From Terebella lapidaria (Eukaryota > Annelida > Polychaeta > Terebellida > Terebellidae), in assembly GCA_949152475.1 (NCBI GenBank), contig OX424559.1:15035809-15099808 (forward strand): a stretch of DNA of 64,000 nt. Reading direction: 5' to 3'. A program made the translations under genes and the position numbers. The stretch's first letter is position 1; every line of letters begins with the position of its first letter. Positions 53,735 through 64,000 of this stretch are shown one piece after another. Under the pieces are notes generated by a model. That model saw nothing but the letters and a program-made list of their open reading frames with translations, did not search any database and was not told where the DNA came from.

Positions 53735-54403
53735 TTTTGTCCAGTAACTTTTCACTCTATCACATGCATTTCACAAAATATATTAGGCCTATCTTTCAAA
53801 AACCGCGAAAAGTCGAAATCGTTCAGTCCAGAAACAATGCCAACACATTCATTGTGCCCGGAGTTAAAAACTTTGGTCAACGTTCGTTTAATTTCACCGC
53901 ATCTAAAGTGTGGAATAGCCTTCCTTCGTATATCAGAGAAATACATTCGAGGGTGTGTTTCAAAAAGGCCGTAAAGGAGCATTTTTTTTCTCAACTATTG
54001 TACTGGCTGAATCTCGAGGCACAGTCTACAGCTATAATGTGAACGTCATGTTTGGTCATTCGTGCGCATTGTGTATCCATGTAATACTATGTATTATCGA
54101 CTTAAGCCTTCATTATTTCATGTGTATGTCAATATCCCTGCCGCCATGTGCTCGTAACCTAACTTAATTGTAGTAATTTCAATTTAATCTCCAACAAATT
54201 TGAGGACCCCAATGGAAATAGGTTCCATTCGGAGCTTTCTTGGGTTATCCTCGACAACTTGGTATTCCTCCAAATGTCATGTAAATAAGTGTCTACCATC
54301 TGACATGATTTTGCTAATTGCCATGTGTGTATTTACCTGTATAATCCCATCATAATACATGTATCATTTTAGTTGCCAGATAAATCAAATCAAATCAAAC
54401 CAA
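53735..54403 (+). mobile_element. 3' fragment of a LINE (non-LTR retrotransposon)
   Basis: The frame at 53737-54042 encodes SRNNANTFIVPGVKNFGQRS and ASKVWNSLPSYIREIHS followed by FKKAVKEHF. This is the C-terminal end typical of jockey/CR1-like LINE reverse transcriptase proteins. Past the stop comes a 3' UTR with GACCCCAATGGAAATAGGTT and a tail of repeated AAATC units (about 54381-54402). The copy is severely 5'-truncated, as LINE copies usually are. Confidence 0.75.
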
Positions 54404-54614
54404 ACATGGTACCTCATGGGGAACACAAGGAAAGTGCTGTAGATGCGAAATGGTCGGAGATAAATGTTTGAAGTTTGCATCTTTGACGTATAGTGAACCA
54501 TGTACAAGCTGAATTAATTTTCAGTTGTGACCTTGAATTTTACCTTGAATGACCTTGGAAGCCTGATGGGAATAGTACGGTGCCAGATGGGTCCTGGCAT
54601 GTAATTCAACATAG

Positions 54615-55348
54615 TGTAGTAATTTTAGCGACTGTTACTCCCGTCCCTCCCGCGCACTACACATTTCCACAACAAACATTCATTCTACATGACTTACATA
54701 CAGGACAAGTACACACTATACGATCACAAGCATAAACTCCATGTAGTCATGGTTACATACACAGGTCAAACCACGCACCTGCGGCCCCGCTAGCTCAGTA
54801 CACTCGGCCCCGTTTACTCGACCTTGACCTTCACATGCACTGACTTCTAAACATAGAACTTGACACACATACTCCATACATCACGTGCACACATACAGGC
54901 ATTCCAAGTATTGACACGAGCCGGGGAAACCCACTTTCCCGGTGACATCAGCGCATTGCACCACACATTCAACCTATCACAACACCGCTTACACTTGGCG
55001 GGAAATTACACAGCCACATGGTCCCTCGGCCCCGCTTTACTGCGCAGAAGTGTAGTGTAAATCCCAGTGGCAGGACGTATATACAAGAAGCTCCTGTGAG
55101 ACTGTCGATATTAATATATATAATCTATCGGATATATGTGCAAGTTGTATAAAGGACTATACTAGGGATATAGAAACATAGACTGGGATATCACCCGACG
55201 TAGGTGAGAGTGCGACCCTGATTGTGCGTGATTGATCATCAGTCTTTATCACCACAATAAACAGTTAAATTGAAACTGCCGGCTTATTGTATCACACGAC
55301 GACCCAGTTAAACCGGCTTGATATCGGCCGTGAACGATATTCTTCACA
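54615..55348 (+). repeat. Putative 5' LTR of the young Gypsy element
   Basis: The stretch starts TGTAGTAATTTTAGCG and ends ATTCTTCACA, i.e. TG...CA borders, directly before the primer-binding site. AATAAA lies near its 3' end (about 55256). The left border is tentative because the second LTR is not in the window for comparison. Confidence 0.5.
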
Positions 55349-55409
55349 TTGGCGCCGTTCGACCAGGATCTGAGCTAGTCTCGGATTATCGACCCAGACC
55401 TGACCGGCA

Positions 55410-57989
55410 TTGATGGCATTGGCCCCGGGAGCCTCCCGCGGTGAGCCACTCGACCCTACGGATGATGAAGTGACGATCAATCCGAATTCGGCCTTCCGAC
55501 CTTCCGGCCCTCGCTCAGTCGCCATGAGCGATACAGTTCCACTGTCGCAGGAGCAACAACCGTCCGGCCTTTTCGACTCCATTGGCGACCATTCGTCCCT
55601 GAGATCGTTTTCGCCGCCTACCGACCTGGTGCAGGAGTTCCTAGACGAAGACCCGCTCGACCCGTCACATACAGTAAGTGACATTCTGCGTGCGCACGCT
55701 AGAGCGTACTCGGCCACGCCGGCTAGAGCGACCCAGAAAAGTGACTTTGCCGACAGAAACTATACGCGCTCACGTCAAAGAGCGAGCGTAGATTGTGATA
55801 TCGACCCAGAACAATTAGCAGTGGACGTTCGGCCGGTAACCATAGACACGTCAATGGTTACGCACCCACCAAGTAACTCTCGGATACGACAGTGGGTTTG
55901 TCAGTCTGACAATGTTCCGGAATCGACCCCGCCGAACGCTTATTCGGCCAATCGACCCCTGGCGCCGTCCATGACGCCGAGACAACACGGCCCCGCGCCA
56001 GAAATGTACTCACGCATACCGACCGAGCCTACGGTGGTAGAGTACACACGACCCAGCCAGACGGGTGCGACATCCGAAGACATCCTGATGACGACCGCTA
56101 CCCGGATCGCGACGCCGCTACGACAACAACGACCCAGCGACACAACGGCGGAACCTCGCGCCACCATGCGACAAGCGCGACCCCGACAAGCACCCTCGAC
56201 ATCAAGTCGCCGACCCTGCGACCCCGACACGCCGACTTCCGACACCCGCGCTCCCGCGCCGACCACGCACCGACCATCGCCGACTACCGGAGAACAACCG
56301 CGCTTCGATCCGTCGCAAGATCAAGTTGTGTCTGCTCCGGCAGAAAGTGTTGTGCCAATGATCGGACCTCCGATCTCACAATCAGTCGGAAACACCAACG
56401 GATATGGTGTACCGCCAGTCGGATACCCTGGCGCAACAAGCGGTGTTCCAAATGGAGTAGCTGTCGGATACTATTCACCGCATGTCGGCTACGCGAACCC
56501 ACCGCCCGGATATGGTGGCGTTCCCAGCGTGATAGCTGACACCGGCTATCATGGTACACAACCCGGATTAGTGTACCATGGTGTATGCCCGGATGGATCG
56601 GTATACCGATATCCACCACCGGCTGTATTCCCACCCTCAGTCGGGATACCATGGGTGACGCCTCCATACAGTCAACCGGCCCCCGCTGCACAAGCACCAC
56701 ACGACCCCAGCCACACGACGGCACCACCCGCCGCATCGCTCGCCGTCTCCGCGACGACAGCACCGACCGCCCCCGCTAACGCGACCCCGATCGGCCCAGA
56801 TACGACGGCTCCGGCGACTTCGGCTGTTCCGACTCCGACGGCCACTACAGCGACTACACCAGTTGCGGTGAGTGTTGACACGCCCACGCCACAGAGACTC
56901 ACGTCTGAGCCCCAAACGTTGGCTACGGCTAAGATGGCTCAATGGCGTGCGACCTTTAAGGAGGGCAATCTCACTCAATACGTTCGGAGTTTCGAACAAT
57001 TCGCTGCGGCCTTTACTTACTCCGACCTCAACAAGACGACGACCTTCCGGAGCACGCTACGCGGCCGCGCTGAAGCGCTAGCTCTCAATATCCCGGTCGC
57101 AACTCCCTGGGGAGAGTTCCGTCGCCAACTCCTAGAGGGCTGGGAACCCGAGCCCCGTCGACAGTCCAAACGGGACGATTTCCCGTTCCTCAAGCGGGAA
57201 CGAAAAGAGGACGCGGAACACTACATGGAGCGACTCCAGGCCCTGGCGGAGCAAGTGTTCGACGACGTTACGCCAACGTCGCGGCAACGAACTGTGATTG
57301 CGCAATTCGTGAACGGCCAACCCGACCCCATCGCCGATAAACTGTGTGCCCTCACTTTTAACAGTTACAGTGAGGCACTTACGGCCGTTCTCAAGGTAGA
57401 GAGTCGTCAACAGAGGACAGCCAGAGATCGACATCGAGGCACACGACGTGCTGACATTTCCGCAAGCGGATACGCGGAAGACGACCCTGTCAATGAGGAA
57501 CTGTCCTGTGCCATGGGACAAGTCACTCAGGGGGAAACACTAACCCCGGAGCAAATTGCGGCCTACTACGACCCCGCGGACAGTGACACTACCGGCCTAC
57601 AAGGTTGCGACGAACACTCAGTGCCAACCAGCTCACGCGAGTGGGTGGCTGAAGCCTTCCAGTGCGTCCTTAGTGACGAGAATGGACTGTGCGAGGAAAC
57701 GGCTATCTTCTCTGTCCTACGAACAACGGCCCCGATGAAAGGTGATCGACCCCCGCAACCCGGACGACCCATGGTTTGCTTCTTTTGCAAGAAGCCCGGC
57801 CATCGCTGGATGCGATGCTTTCGGCTTAAGGATGTGCTAGTACGTAACGGCATGAAACCGCTAGCATTTCGGCCCAATGGTTCCGGTACTGACAGAAGGA
57901 CAGCTCAAGTGTTGTCAGTACCTAACCAAACCGGTAACCAAACTAAACCGGCCCCACCAACACCTCCGACCCCGTCGTCAAACCAGTAG
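55410..57989 (+). CDS. gag of the young Gypsy element (859 aa frame)
   Basis: A structural polyprotein of an LTR element. The first roughly 500 residues are low-complexity, rich in Thr, Pro and Ala, with a Tyr/Gly/Pro-rich patch (VGYPGATSGVPNGVAVGYYS). A capsid-like region follows from about residue 507 (MAQWRATFKEGNLTQYVRSF). A single zinc knuckle sits near residue 789 (CFFCKKPGHRWMRC). The very long disordered N-terminal part makes this gag larger than most Ty3/Gypsy gags. The start used is the first ATG after the primer-binding site. Confidence 0.85.
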   Translation: MMALAPGASRGEPLDPTDDEVTINPNSAFRPSGPRSVAMSDTVPLSQEQQPSGLFDSIGDHSSLRSFSPPTDLVQEFLDEDPLDPSHTVSDILRAHARAYSATPARATQKSDFADRNYTRSRQRASVDCDIDPEQLAVDVRPVTIDTSMVTHPPSNSRIRQWVCQSDNVPESTPPNAYSANRPLAPSMTPRQHGPAPEMYSRIPTEPTVVEYTRPSQTGATSEDILMTTATRIATPLRQQRPSDTTAEPRATMRQARPRQAPSTSSRRPCDPDTPTSDTRAPAPTTHRPSPTTGEQPRFDPSQDQVVSAPAESVVPMIGPPISQSVGNTNGYGVPPVGYPGATSGVPNGVAVGYYSPHVGYANPPPGYGGVPSVIADTGYHGTQPGLVYHGVCPDGSVYRYPPPAVFPPSVGIPWVTPPYSQPAPAAQAPHDPSHTTAPPAASLAVSATTAPTAPANATPIGPDTTAPATSAVPTPTATTATTPVAVSVDTPTPQRLTSEPQTLATAKMAQWRATFKEGNLTQYVRSFEQFAAAFTYSDLNKTTTFRSTLRGRAEALALNIPVATPWGEFRRQLLEGWEPEPRRQSKRDDFPFLKRERKEDAEHYMERLQALAEQVFDDVTPTSRQRTVIAQFVNGQPDPIADKLCALTFNSYSEALTAVLKVESRQQRTARDRHRGTRRADISASGYAEDDPVNEELSCAMGQVTQGETLTPEQIAAYYDPADSDTTGLQGCDEHSVPTSSREWVAEAFQCVLSDENGLCEETAIFSVLRTTAPMKGDRPPQPGRPMVCFFCKKPGHRWMRCFRLKDVLVRNGMKPLAFRPNGSGTDRRTAQVLSVPNQTGNQTKPAPPTPPTPSSNQ

Positions 57990-58135
57990 GGGAAGGTGCT
58001 GAGGAGCAAGGACCTTCCAGACAACAGGACAACGTTCCCCGCTCCACATCTGCGGTTGTCACGACTACTGTACCGGTAACGACACCAATAACGACCCCGC
58101 AGCCGGCCCAGCCCACACCTCAGCTCCTTGAAGGG

Positions 58136-61100
58136 GTGTGTACAAAATGTCAAGCTCCGACCCCGAAATCGGCCTCTTTTCATGAAGGGGTGTCCGCACC
58201 GCGGCCACAGCGACCACCACGTGGAGACCGTCGTCCTGAAGGGGTGTCACCCCCGACCGCCAACGGCACCGGAACGGACAGTATGTCCGAGATCGAGTGG
58301 ATCTCCGACGACGGAGGATTCTACGCTTTTCCGAGTGGACCGGAATCCAAACTGCCGCCTCTGCACACACTCTTCCGGCCACCGCTAGACGACCCCGAAA
58401 TTCCGGCTGTCATCAACAACTCCAGCGCCACCAATCACAAATGCTGGAAGTTGCCGGTACACGTCGGAAACAAGACGATAAAGGCTGTACTCGACTCCGG
58501 AGCGCAGATCTCCCTGCTCCGACGCGATCAGCTACGTCACGTCCCCGCTGACCAGCGACATTTGCGGTCTACTTCGGCTATTATTCGTGACGTCACCGGA
58601 CAGTCAAGCCCGATCGATGGACTGATCGACCTCTCAATACAGGTCGGAACTAACCATATGGTCGTAACCTTTTGTGTGGCTGACATACATGACGACATGA
58701 TTCTCGGCATGAACTTTTTTCGGCAAGCTCACGCTGTAGTGAATTACGGTGAAGGGACGATACAGGTGCACAAAGAAATCCTGTTCGCCCATAAAGACAT
58801 TGAGGCCAATGTTGTCAGAATGGCCGTGCGACGAGCTGTCACCGTCCCCGCACGCAGCGAAGCAATAGTGGAGCTGGTCCCGACTTCCCGAGTTCGAGTT
58901 CGACAACACCCGAGGATAGTCCAGCCACTTACGACCTTTCCCGAGGAAACCGACCTCATCATGGGGAGAACACTTACGACCCTGAATCGGCAGTGCGTAA
59001 AGGTGTCGGTAGTCAATCCAGCAGATACCGGCATTACGCTCACCCGTTCCGACCCTGTCGCCATAGCAAGCCCTGTCGAAAGTGTCGTCGGAGCCCTGCC
59101 ACGACCCGGAGAGGAGCCCGACCCGGCCACGGTAGACGCCAGTCACTACTGCGACCTACCGCCACATCTACAGGAAATGGTGGATCGCGCCGGACTAGCG
59201 CCGGAACAGCATCGGCGTTGCGCCAACCTGGTTCACCAATACCAGGACACATTTATGCACCCAGACGGCCAACTGGGACGGACCCAAGTCGTCCAGCATA
59301 GAATCGACACCGGCAACTCGGCCCCAATTCGACAACGACAGCGACGCGTCCCTCAGGCGCAGCAAAGCATCATCGACGAGGAGATCGACAAGATGCTCCG
59401 CTTGGGGTGTATTGAGCCGTCCGATTCGCCCTGGAGCGCACAGGTAGTGCTCGTGCGGAAGAAGAACGGACAAGTACGCTTCTGTGTCGACTATCGGCTC
59501 CTGAATGACGTCACCCGCAAGGATTCGTATCCCTTGCCCAACATTCAGGACACTCATGACGCCCTGGCAGGCGCCAACTACTTCTCGGCCCTAGACCTGG
59601 CCTCTGGCTACTGGCAGGTTGAAGTCGACCCCAGCGACAGACCGAAGACTGCCTTCGCCACAAGGAAGGGACTCTATCAGTTTAAGGTCATGCCATTCGG
59701 CCTTAGCAACGCCCCGGCAACCTTCGAACGGCTTATGGAGACCATACTCCGTGGTTACTTGTGGACCCGGTGTATGTGCTATCTCGACGACGTGATAGCT
59801 TACGGCAGAACATTCGACCAGGCACTCGCAAACCTGGAAGCGGTCCTGGATCGAATCAGATCGGCAGGCCTGAAACTTCAGCCCAAGAAGTGTGAGTTAT
59901 TTCAACGGGAAATCTTGTACTTAGGGTTCATAGTGAGCGGCCAAGGAATCCGAGTCGACCCCAACAAAGTCAAAGCCATCAGAGAATGGCCGACCCCGTG
60001 CGAGATCACCGACGTCAGGGCTTTCCTTGGTTTCGCCAACTACCACAGGCGATTCATCAGGGACTACGCTGAGATCGCTGAACCTCTCGTAGCGCTTACC
60101 CGAGGTGAATGCCACTTCACTTGGGGACCGGCCCAGCGACGAGCTTTCCAGCGACTCCGCGACGCCCTCATCAAGGCGCCCAAGCTCGCTCATCCGACCC
60201 AGAATCCGGAGGACTACTTCATCCTCGATACGGATGCAAGCGGCTTTGCTGTGGGAGGAGCCCTCTCACAAAGGGTTAACGGGAAGGAGATCCCCATCGG
60301 GTTCGCCAGCAAGACCCTGTCCCGGACCCAGCGGAACTATTGCACCACCTATCGGGAACTACTGGCAGTAGTTGAGATGGTGCAACACTATCGGCACTAC
60401 CTCTGGGGTAGGAAATTCCTCCTCCGAACCGACCATAGCTCGCTAAGGTGGCTGAAAAACTACAGCGACGCCGACGGCATGCTCGCTAGGTGGCTCGCCA
60501 AGCTACAGCAGTATGACTTTCGGATAGAGCATCGACCCGGAAAACTACACGGTAACGCCGACGGCTTGTCACGGTGCCACAGTTGCAAACACCAAGACTG
60601 TCCCGGACGACTCGTCACACCTCCGACCGACCCAGAAACAAGTTCCGGAGAACTTCCAGTTCGTCGGATAACTGTTGTTCCGACCCAGACAAGGGCAGAC
60701 CTCCTGGACAGTGATTCGATAACATCACCGGTCTTGCCCCAGCTAGTTTCGGCACGCCAAGTTGTTCGAGTCCGTGCTTTGGACGCCACACTTGATGGAC
60801 AAAAGTGGCTTTCGGACTATTCGACCCAGGACATTGTCGCGGCACAGCAAGCCGACCCCAGCGTCGGAAAAGTGCGGCAATGGATACTAGCCGGCACCAA
60901 GCCCGACTCACGAGAAGTCGCCCGCCAAGGAGAGGAGGTAAAGACACTTGTTTCTCGCTGGAACCTCCTGGCGCTACAAGACGGTGTGCTAGTTCGACAT
61001 ATAAAACCCGACCCTGCTGGACGGCCTGTGGTGCAAACCGTGCTCCCCGTAGCACTCAGGACACAAGTTCTGCACCAACTACACGACCTCAAGATTGTCG

Positions 61101-62521
61101 GACATCTCGGCATACAGCGTACCATCGAGAGAGTCAGGCGCCGATTCTACTGGCCCGGCTTGGCGCTGGACGTCGCCCGCTGGTGTGCCCGCTGCCCGCA
61201 ATGTGTGACCCGCAAGGGTAAACCGGCCCCAAAAAGATCGCCCCTGACACAGCTACCGACAGGAGCGCCGTTCGACAGAATAGCGATGGACATCCTCGAC
61301 ACCCACAAGGTCACGGGAAGAGGCTATCGGTATGTACTAGTCGTGTCGGACTACTTTACGAAGTACACTGACGCTTTTCCGCTACGGCGACATACGGCCA
61401 AAAATGTTGCCGACACCCTGGTGAATCGGTGGATAGTCTACCACGGTGTCCCCAAAGCGGTCCATAGCGATCAAGGTACTGAGTTTGAGTCGTCCCTGTT
61501 CCGGCATGTTGTGCGTCTACTGGGCGCTAAGAAGATTCGTACGACCCCATACCGACCCCAGAGCGACGGCCAGGTTGAGCGATTCAACAGGACATTGCTC
61601 AACATGCTGAGTGCGTTCGTCAGCGATCGTGCAAACGATTGGGACTTGCACTTGCCATATGTGTTAATGGCCTATCGAACCTCAGTACACTCGTCCACGG
61701 GATGCACCCCGCATCTGATGGTGTATGGACATGAGTGTAACTTGCCAGTCGACCTCATGTTTCCGACCTACGACCCTGAGCCTCTACCTCCGTGTGGTCC
61801 GGAGTATGTGGAGTATTTGCGGCAAGCCATCAGAACGGCCCACGGTTTCGCCCAAGACCATCTCGAGAAAGCGGCGATTCGGCAAAAGATGGGTTATGAC
61901 GCCCACGCGAAACCACGACCCCAGTTTCAACCAGGCGAACTGGTCCGGTATTATTATCTGCCACTCACGCAGAATAATAAGTTCGCTCGGCCCTGGACTG
62001 GTCCCTGGAGGATCATCGACCGTGTAACCGAGGTTGATTACCGAATCGCCCTGGTTTCCAACCCTCGGAACACTCGTGTTGTTCATCTGGATGTGCTCAA
62101 GCCATACGAAGGTGACAACCAAGCGGCCCACATCTACTCCGACCCTGTACGACCCACGTCGTCGTCAAGCAAGTCCGACCCAGAACAGTCACCCGACCCC
62201 ATGGGACTTCTCAAGGAGTTCTATTACCCTTGGGAGGTAACAGTCCAAGATCGGCATACCGATTCAGACCAAACAGCTGAGTCTGATTCGCCCACGACCC
62301 AGAATCGCCAACCGCGATCTCCGACCTCATCCGGCTCAAGTCGACATCGGCAACGGAAAAGATCACACAGATCAAGTTCCGACACTCCAAAACCGGCACG
62401 CAAGACACGCAGGCAAAAGCCTGTGGTATCTTCCGACCCCGAGACAAGCGAGGCTACGCCCCCGCCTGCACGACCAAATCGACCCAGACGCCACGCACGC
62501 AGACCGGCCCGCTACAGATAA
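58136..62521 (+). CDS. pol of the young Gypsy element (1461 aa frame)
   Basis: Enzymes in Ty3/Gypsy order: aspartic protease (AVLDSGAQISLL near residue 118), reverse transcriptase (RFCVDYRLLNDVTRKDSYPL; YLDD near residue 548), RNase H (DTDASGFAVGG near 697), integrase zinc domain (CARCPQC) and integrase core (HSDQGTEFES, TPYRPQSDGQVERFNRTLLN). An Arg/Ser/Pro-rich tail ends the frame. Gag and pol lie in different frames, as is common in the family. The protein closely parallels the RT and integrase pieces of the fossil copy at 10300-11118. Confidence 0.93.
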   Translation: MCTKCQAPTPKSASFHEGVSAPRPQRPPRGDRRPEGVSPPTANGTGTDSMSEIEWISDDGGFYAFPSGPESKLPPLHTLFRPPLDDPEIPAVINNSSATNHKCWKLPVHVGNKTIKAVLDSGAQISLLRRDQLRHVPADQRHLRSTSAIIRDVTGQSSPIDGLIDLSIQVGTNHMVVTFCVADIHDDMILGMNFFRQAHAVVNYGEGTIQVHKEILFAHKDIEANVVRMAVRRAVTVPARSEAIVELVPTSRVRVRQHPRIVQPLTTFPEETDLIMGRTLTTLNRQCVKVSVVNPADTGITLTRSDPVAIASPVESVVGALPRPGEEPDPATVDASHYCDLPPHLQEMVDRAGLAPEQHRRCANLVHQYQDTFMHPDGQLGRTQVVQHRIDTGNSAPIRQRQRRVPQAQQSIIDEEIDKMLRLGCIEPSDSPWSAQVVLVRKKNGQVRFCVDYRLLNDVTRKDSYPLPNIQDTHDALAGANYFSALDLASGYWQVEVDPSDRPKTAFATRKGLYQFKVMPFGLSNAPATFERLMETILRGYLWTRCMCYLDDVIAYGRTFDQALANLEAVLDRIRSAGLKLQPKKCELFQREILYLGFIVSGQGIRVDPNKVKAIREWPTPCEITDVRAFLGFANYHRRFIRDYAEIAEPLVALTRGECHFTWGPAQRRAFQRLRDALIKAPKLAHPTQNPEDYFILDTDASGFAVGGALSQRVNGKEIPIGFASKTLSRTQRNYCTTYRELLAVVEMVQHYRHYLWGRKFLLRTDHSSLRWLKNYSDADGMLARWLAKLQQYDFRIEHRPGKLHGNADGLSRCHSCKHQDCPGRLVTPPTDPETSSGELPVRRITVVPTQTRADLLDSDSITSPVLPQLVSARQVVRVRALDATLDGQKWLSDYSTQDIVAAQQADPSVGKVRQWILAGTKPDSREVARQGEEVKTLVSRWNLLALQDGVLVRHIKPDPAGRPVVQTVLPVALRTQVLHQLHDLKIVGHLGIQRTIERVRRRFYWPGLALDVARWCARCPQCVTRKGKPAPKRSPLTQLPTGAPFDRIAMDILDTHKVTGRGYRYVLVVSDYFTKYTDAFPLRRHTAKNVADTLVNRWIVYHGVPKAVHSDQGTEFESSLFRHVVRLLGAKKIRTTPYRPQSDGQVERFNRTLLNMLSAFVSDRANDWDLHLPYVLMAYRTSVHSSTGCTPHLMVYGHECNLPVDLMFPTYDPEPLPPCGPEYVEYLRQAIRTAHGFAQDHLEKAAIRQKMGYDAHAKPRPQFQPGELVRYYYLPLTQNNKFARPWTGPWRIIDRVTEVDYRIALVSNPRNTRVVHLDVLKPYEGDNQAAHIYSDPVRPTSSSSKSDPEQSPDPMGLLKEFYYPWEVTVQDRHTDSDQTAESDSPTTQNRQPRSPTSSGSSRHRQRKRSHRSSSDTPKPARKTRRQKPVVSSDPETSEATPPPARPNRPRRHARRPARYR

Positions 62522-64000
62522 CCCCGGCCTTGTTATCTGATTGATGTCATTGATGATGAATTATGCATGTCTAATGGACTATGATATCATGTCTTTCCCA
62601 ATAATAATATATTATATTACAATAACAATATATGCATTTAACATGTACAAGATGTCAGTGAGGCAAACTCGATATATACACACTAGATATGATATTATAA
62701 TTATGATGCTGGTGAAAAATTGGTTGCATTATGATATGTGTTTCGACCCCGTATAACATGTACCATTGATCAAGGCGTATGTTACGCAATGACTAAAATT
62801 ATCATGTAAAGCTTCAATCCATGTGCCAGCCGAAGAGGATAATAACCAGTCACACCGTGAGTAAGGCCACTTAGTTGTCGAAGAGGTGATAGTGTGATTC
62901 GTTCTGGAGTATGCGTCGACAGAGCCTCTACTCACTCCATGTAATATTCGGAGGAACGGCCCAGTGGTACGTGAACCAGTCACTACATAGCTATCATGCC
63001 AAGATGCGGCCTGTCATCAAATCCATCACCCAAAATATTCAAAGCGCCGCGGTGTGACCGACCCAGATCATTGCAATTTCGACCCCTACAATATTTGCGG
63101 CCCCGTCGTCCTGTGAACTGGCTGAAAATGAATGGAACGATGTCCGCCCCTGTGAGTGATTGATATTCATATCTCAGCCTTTAATAACTGTGTGTCGTCT
63201 GTGAAACAGCAACTCGACCCCGTAGTTTATTGTGCGCTAACTTGTGGGAGAAGGAATGATGGACTGATGAGTTCACAAGGCACGCACGAGCGCTAATAAA
63301 CATTTTAGCTGTTTACAGCACCTACATGAAGTCGCCCCTAATAATTACAATAGTGAGTCGTCGGGCAAAAAGAGCCCAGTAATCTGAACAGTCGACTAGT
63401 ATAAATAGACAATGATTCGGCACGAGTTATCCAGGGGACGGCAGCTGGACATACGGAAATCTGGACAGTGTGAGGACACCCCTACTGTCGTAATGGACTG
63501 ACCCAAGAGGTCAGAGAAGGATCGCCCCGCGTTTCCTTGACGACGGCCCCGCCTTGCTGTGTGTACGCTTGGAACAATGATACATAGCGTAAAGACGTTT
63601 TCTATACATATAGAGAGCGCCCCCCGGCCCAGTTCTAAGAATTGAGATGCTGTCAGCATCTTTGTGTACGGCATTGAAGATTAGCGGCAATCAGGTCACT
63701 TGTGCCTGAGACTTTGGAGGAGAAGGACTATTGTCAGAAGTTTCGGCTATTGAGATACAGACTATTGTTATAGAAACTGTGCTAATCGAACAATAATTAT
63801 CGGCCTATAGACTGTGATATCATTGAAATCCTGGTCACAAGACTTTGGAGTTAACTCGGCTTGTATCATCGGCATTTGAACTAGGCTGGTTTTGAAGAAA
63901 TCCAGACTTTGTTACAGCCAGCCTAGTCAGTACTTGGGAAGTACTTCGGCTTAATTTCGGCCCGTCAGCATGGCTGACAAACCCGGAGACGACCGGGAAA
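62522..64000 (+). other. Post-pol region of the young Gypsy element, no long ORF
   Basis: About 1.48 kb with no frame over 100 codons, but the element's CGACCC/CGGCCC word bias continues. TTTGTTACAG at about 63909 resembles a splice acceptor, and an ATG at 63970 opens a frame (MADKPGDDRE) that runs off the window. It may be an untranslated stretch before a third ORF, or the leader of an adjacent related element. Confidence 0.4.

Larger units (their letters stand above)
54615..64000 (+). mobile_element. Young-looking Ty3/Gypsy LTR retrotransposon, 3' end outside the window
   Basis: Parts in order: a putative 5' LTR (about 54615-55348), a primer-binding site TGGCGCCGTTCGACCAGG (about 55350), gag (55410-57989) and pol (58136-62521). 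A long region beyond pol reaches the window edge. Both large frames are open, so the copy looks whole as far as it can be seen and is probably young. No copy of the 5' LTR was found before base 64000. Its base usage differs sharply from the host flanks: more GC, with many CGACCC and CGGCCC words. Confidence 0.88.

Noticed and set aside
53737-54042. A small host gene encoding about 100 residues
   Set aside because: The sequence is the C-terminal end typical of LINE reverse transcriptase proteins and is followed by a LINE-like 3' tail.
62522-64000. 3' LTR of the young Gypsy element inside the window
   Set aside because: No stretch matching the start or end of the putative 5' LTR was found by eye before base 64000.

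Overview
This is a window of an animal nuclear genome, probably a marine invertebrate. Genes carry GT-AG introns, unique DNA is AT-rich, and short inverted-repeat transposons are dense. The clade (lophotrochozoan, amphioxus or other) cannot be settled from the sequence alone. There is a 200-base assembly gap at 38001-38200.

Five host genes can be read exon by exon. DDX6 (minus, 1239-3630, 3' part outside the window) is a DEAD-box RNA helicase. A 211-residue coiled-coil protein of unknown identity lies at 15073-19293 (plus). DYRK1 (minus, 23864-27822) is a dual-specificity kinase. TMEM192 (minus, 41234-44226) is a lysosomal membrane protein. FBL, fibrillarin (minus, 47280-52799), is the methyltransferase of box C/D snoRNPs. 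Exon phases add up for all four complete genes (211, 867, 269 and 308 residues).

The most interesting signal is in the DDX6 introns. Three 72-nt copies of a canonical box C/D snoRNA lie in intron 2: perfect 7-bp terminal stem, C box AUGAUGA, D box CUGA. A fourth, divergent C/D-like RNA in intron 3 shares the core GCATTSGGCTATGAA. They are too regular to be ordinary repeats and lie on the host gene's sense strand. Fibrillarin, the enzyme that works with such guides, is encoded about 45 kb away in the same window.

Mobile DNA fills much of the rest. There are at least seven short palindromic elements with TACTGTAAA ends and TA flanks, two TTAA-flanked elements, and a 730-bp long-TIR element with a 9-bp target duplication (Mutator-like) in FBL intron 1. 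There are also two inverted copies of a 1.35-kb element, Tc1-like and hAT-like short elements, a 3' LINE fragment, and a poly(A)-tailed retroposon with a 13-bp target duplication.

Two Ty3/Gypsy LTR elements are present. An old, heavily broken copy occupies about 7440-11440. A young-looking copy runs from about 54615 past the end of the window, with gag at 55410-57989 and pol at 58136-62521. The two share a similar primer-binding site. The young copy has a strong short-word bias (CGACCC, CGGCCC) that continues beyond pol to base 64000, so its 3' end lies outside the window.
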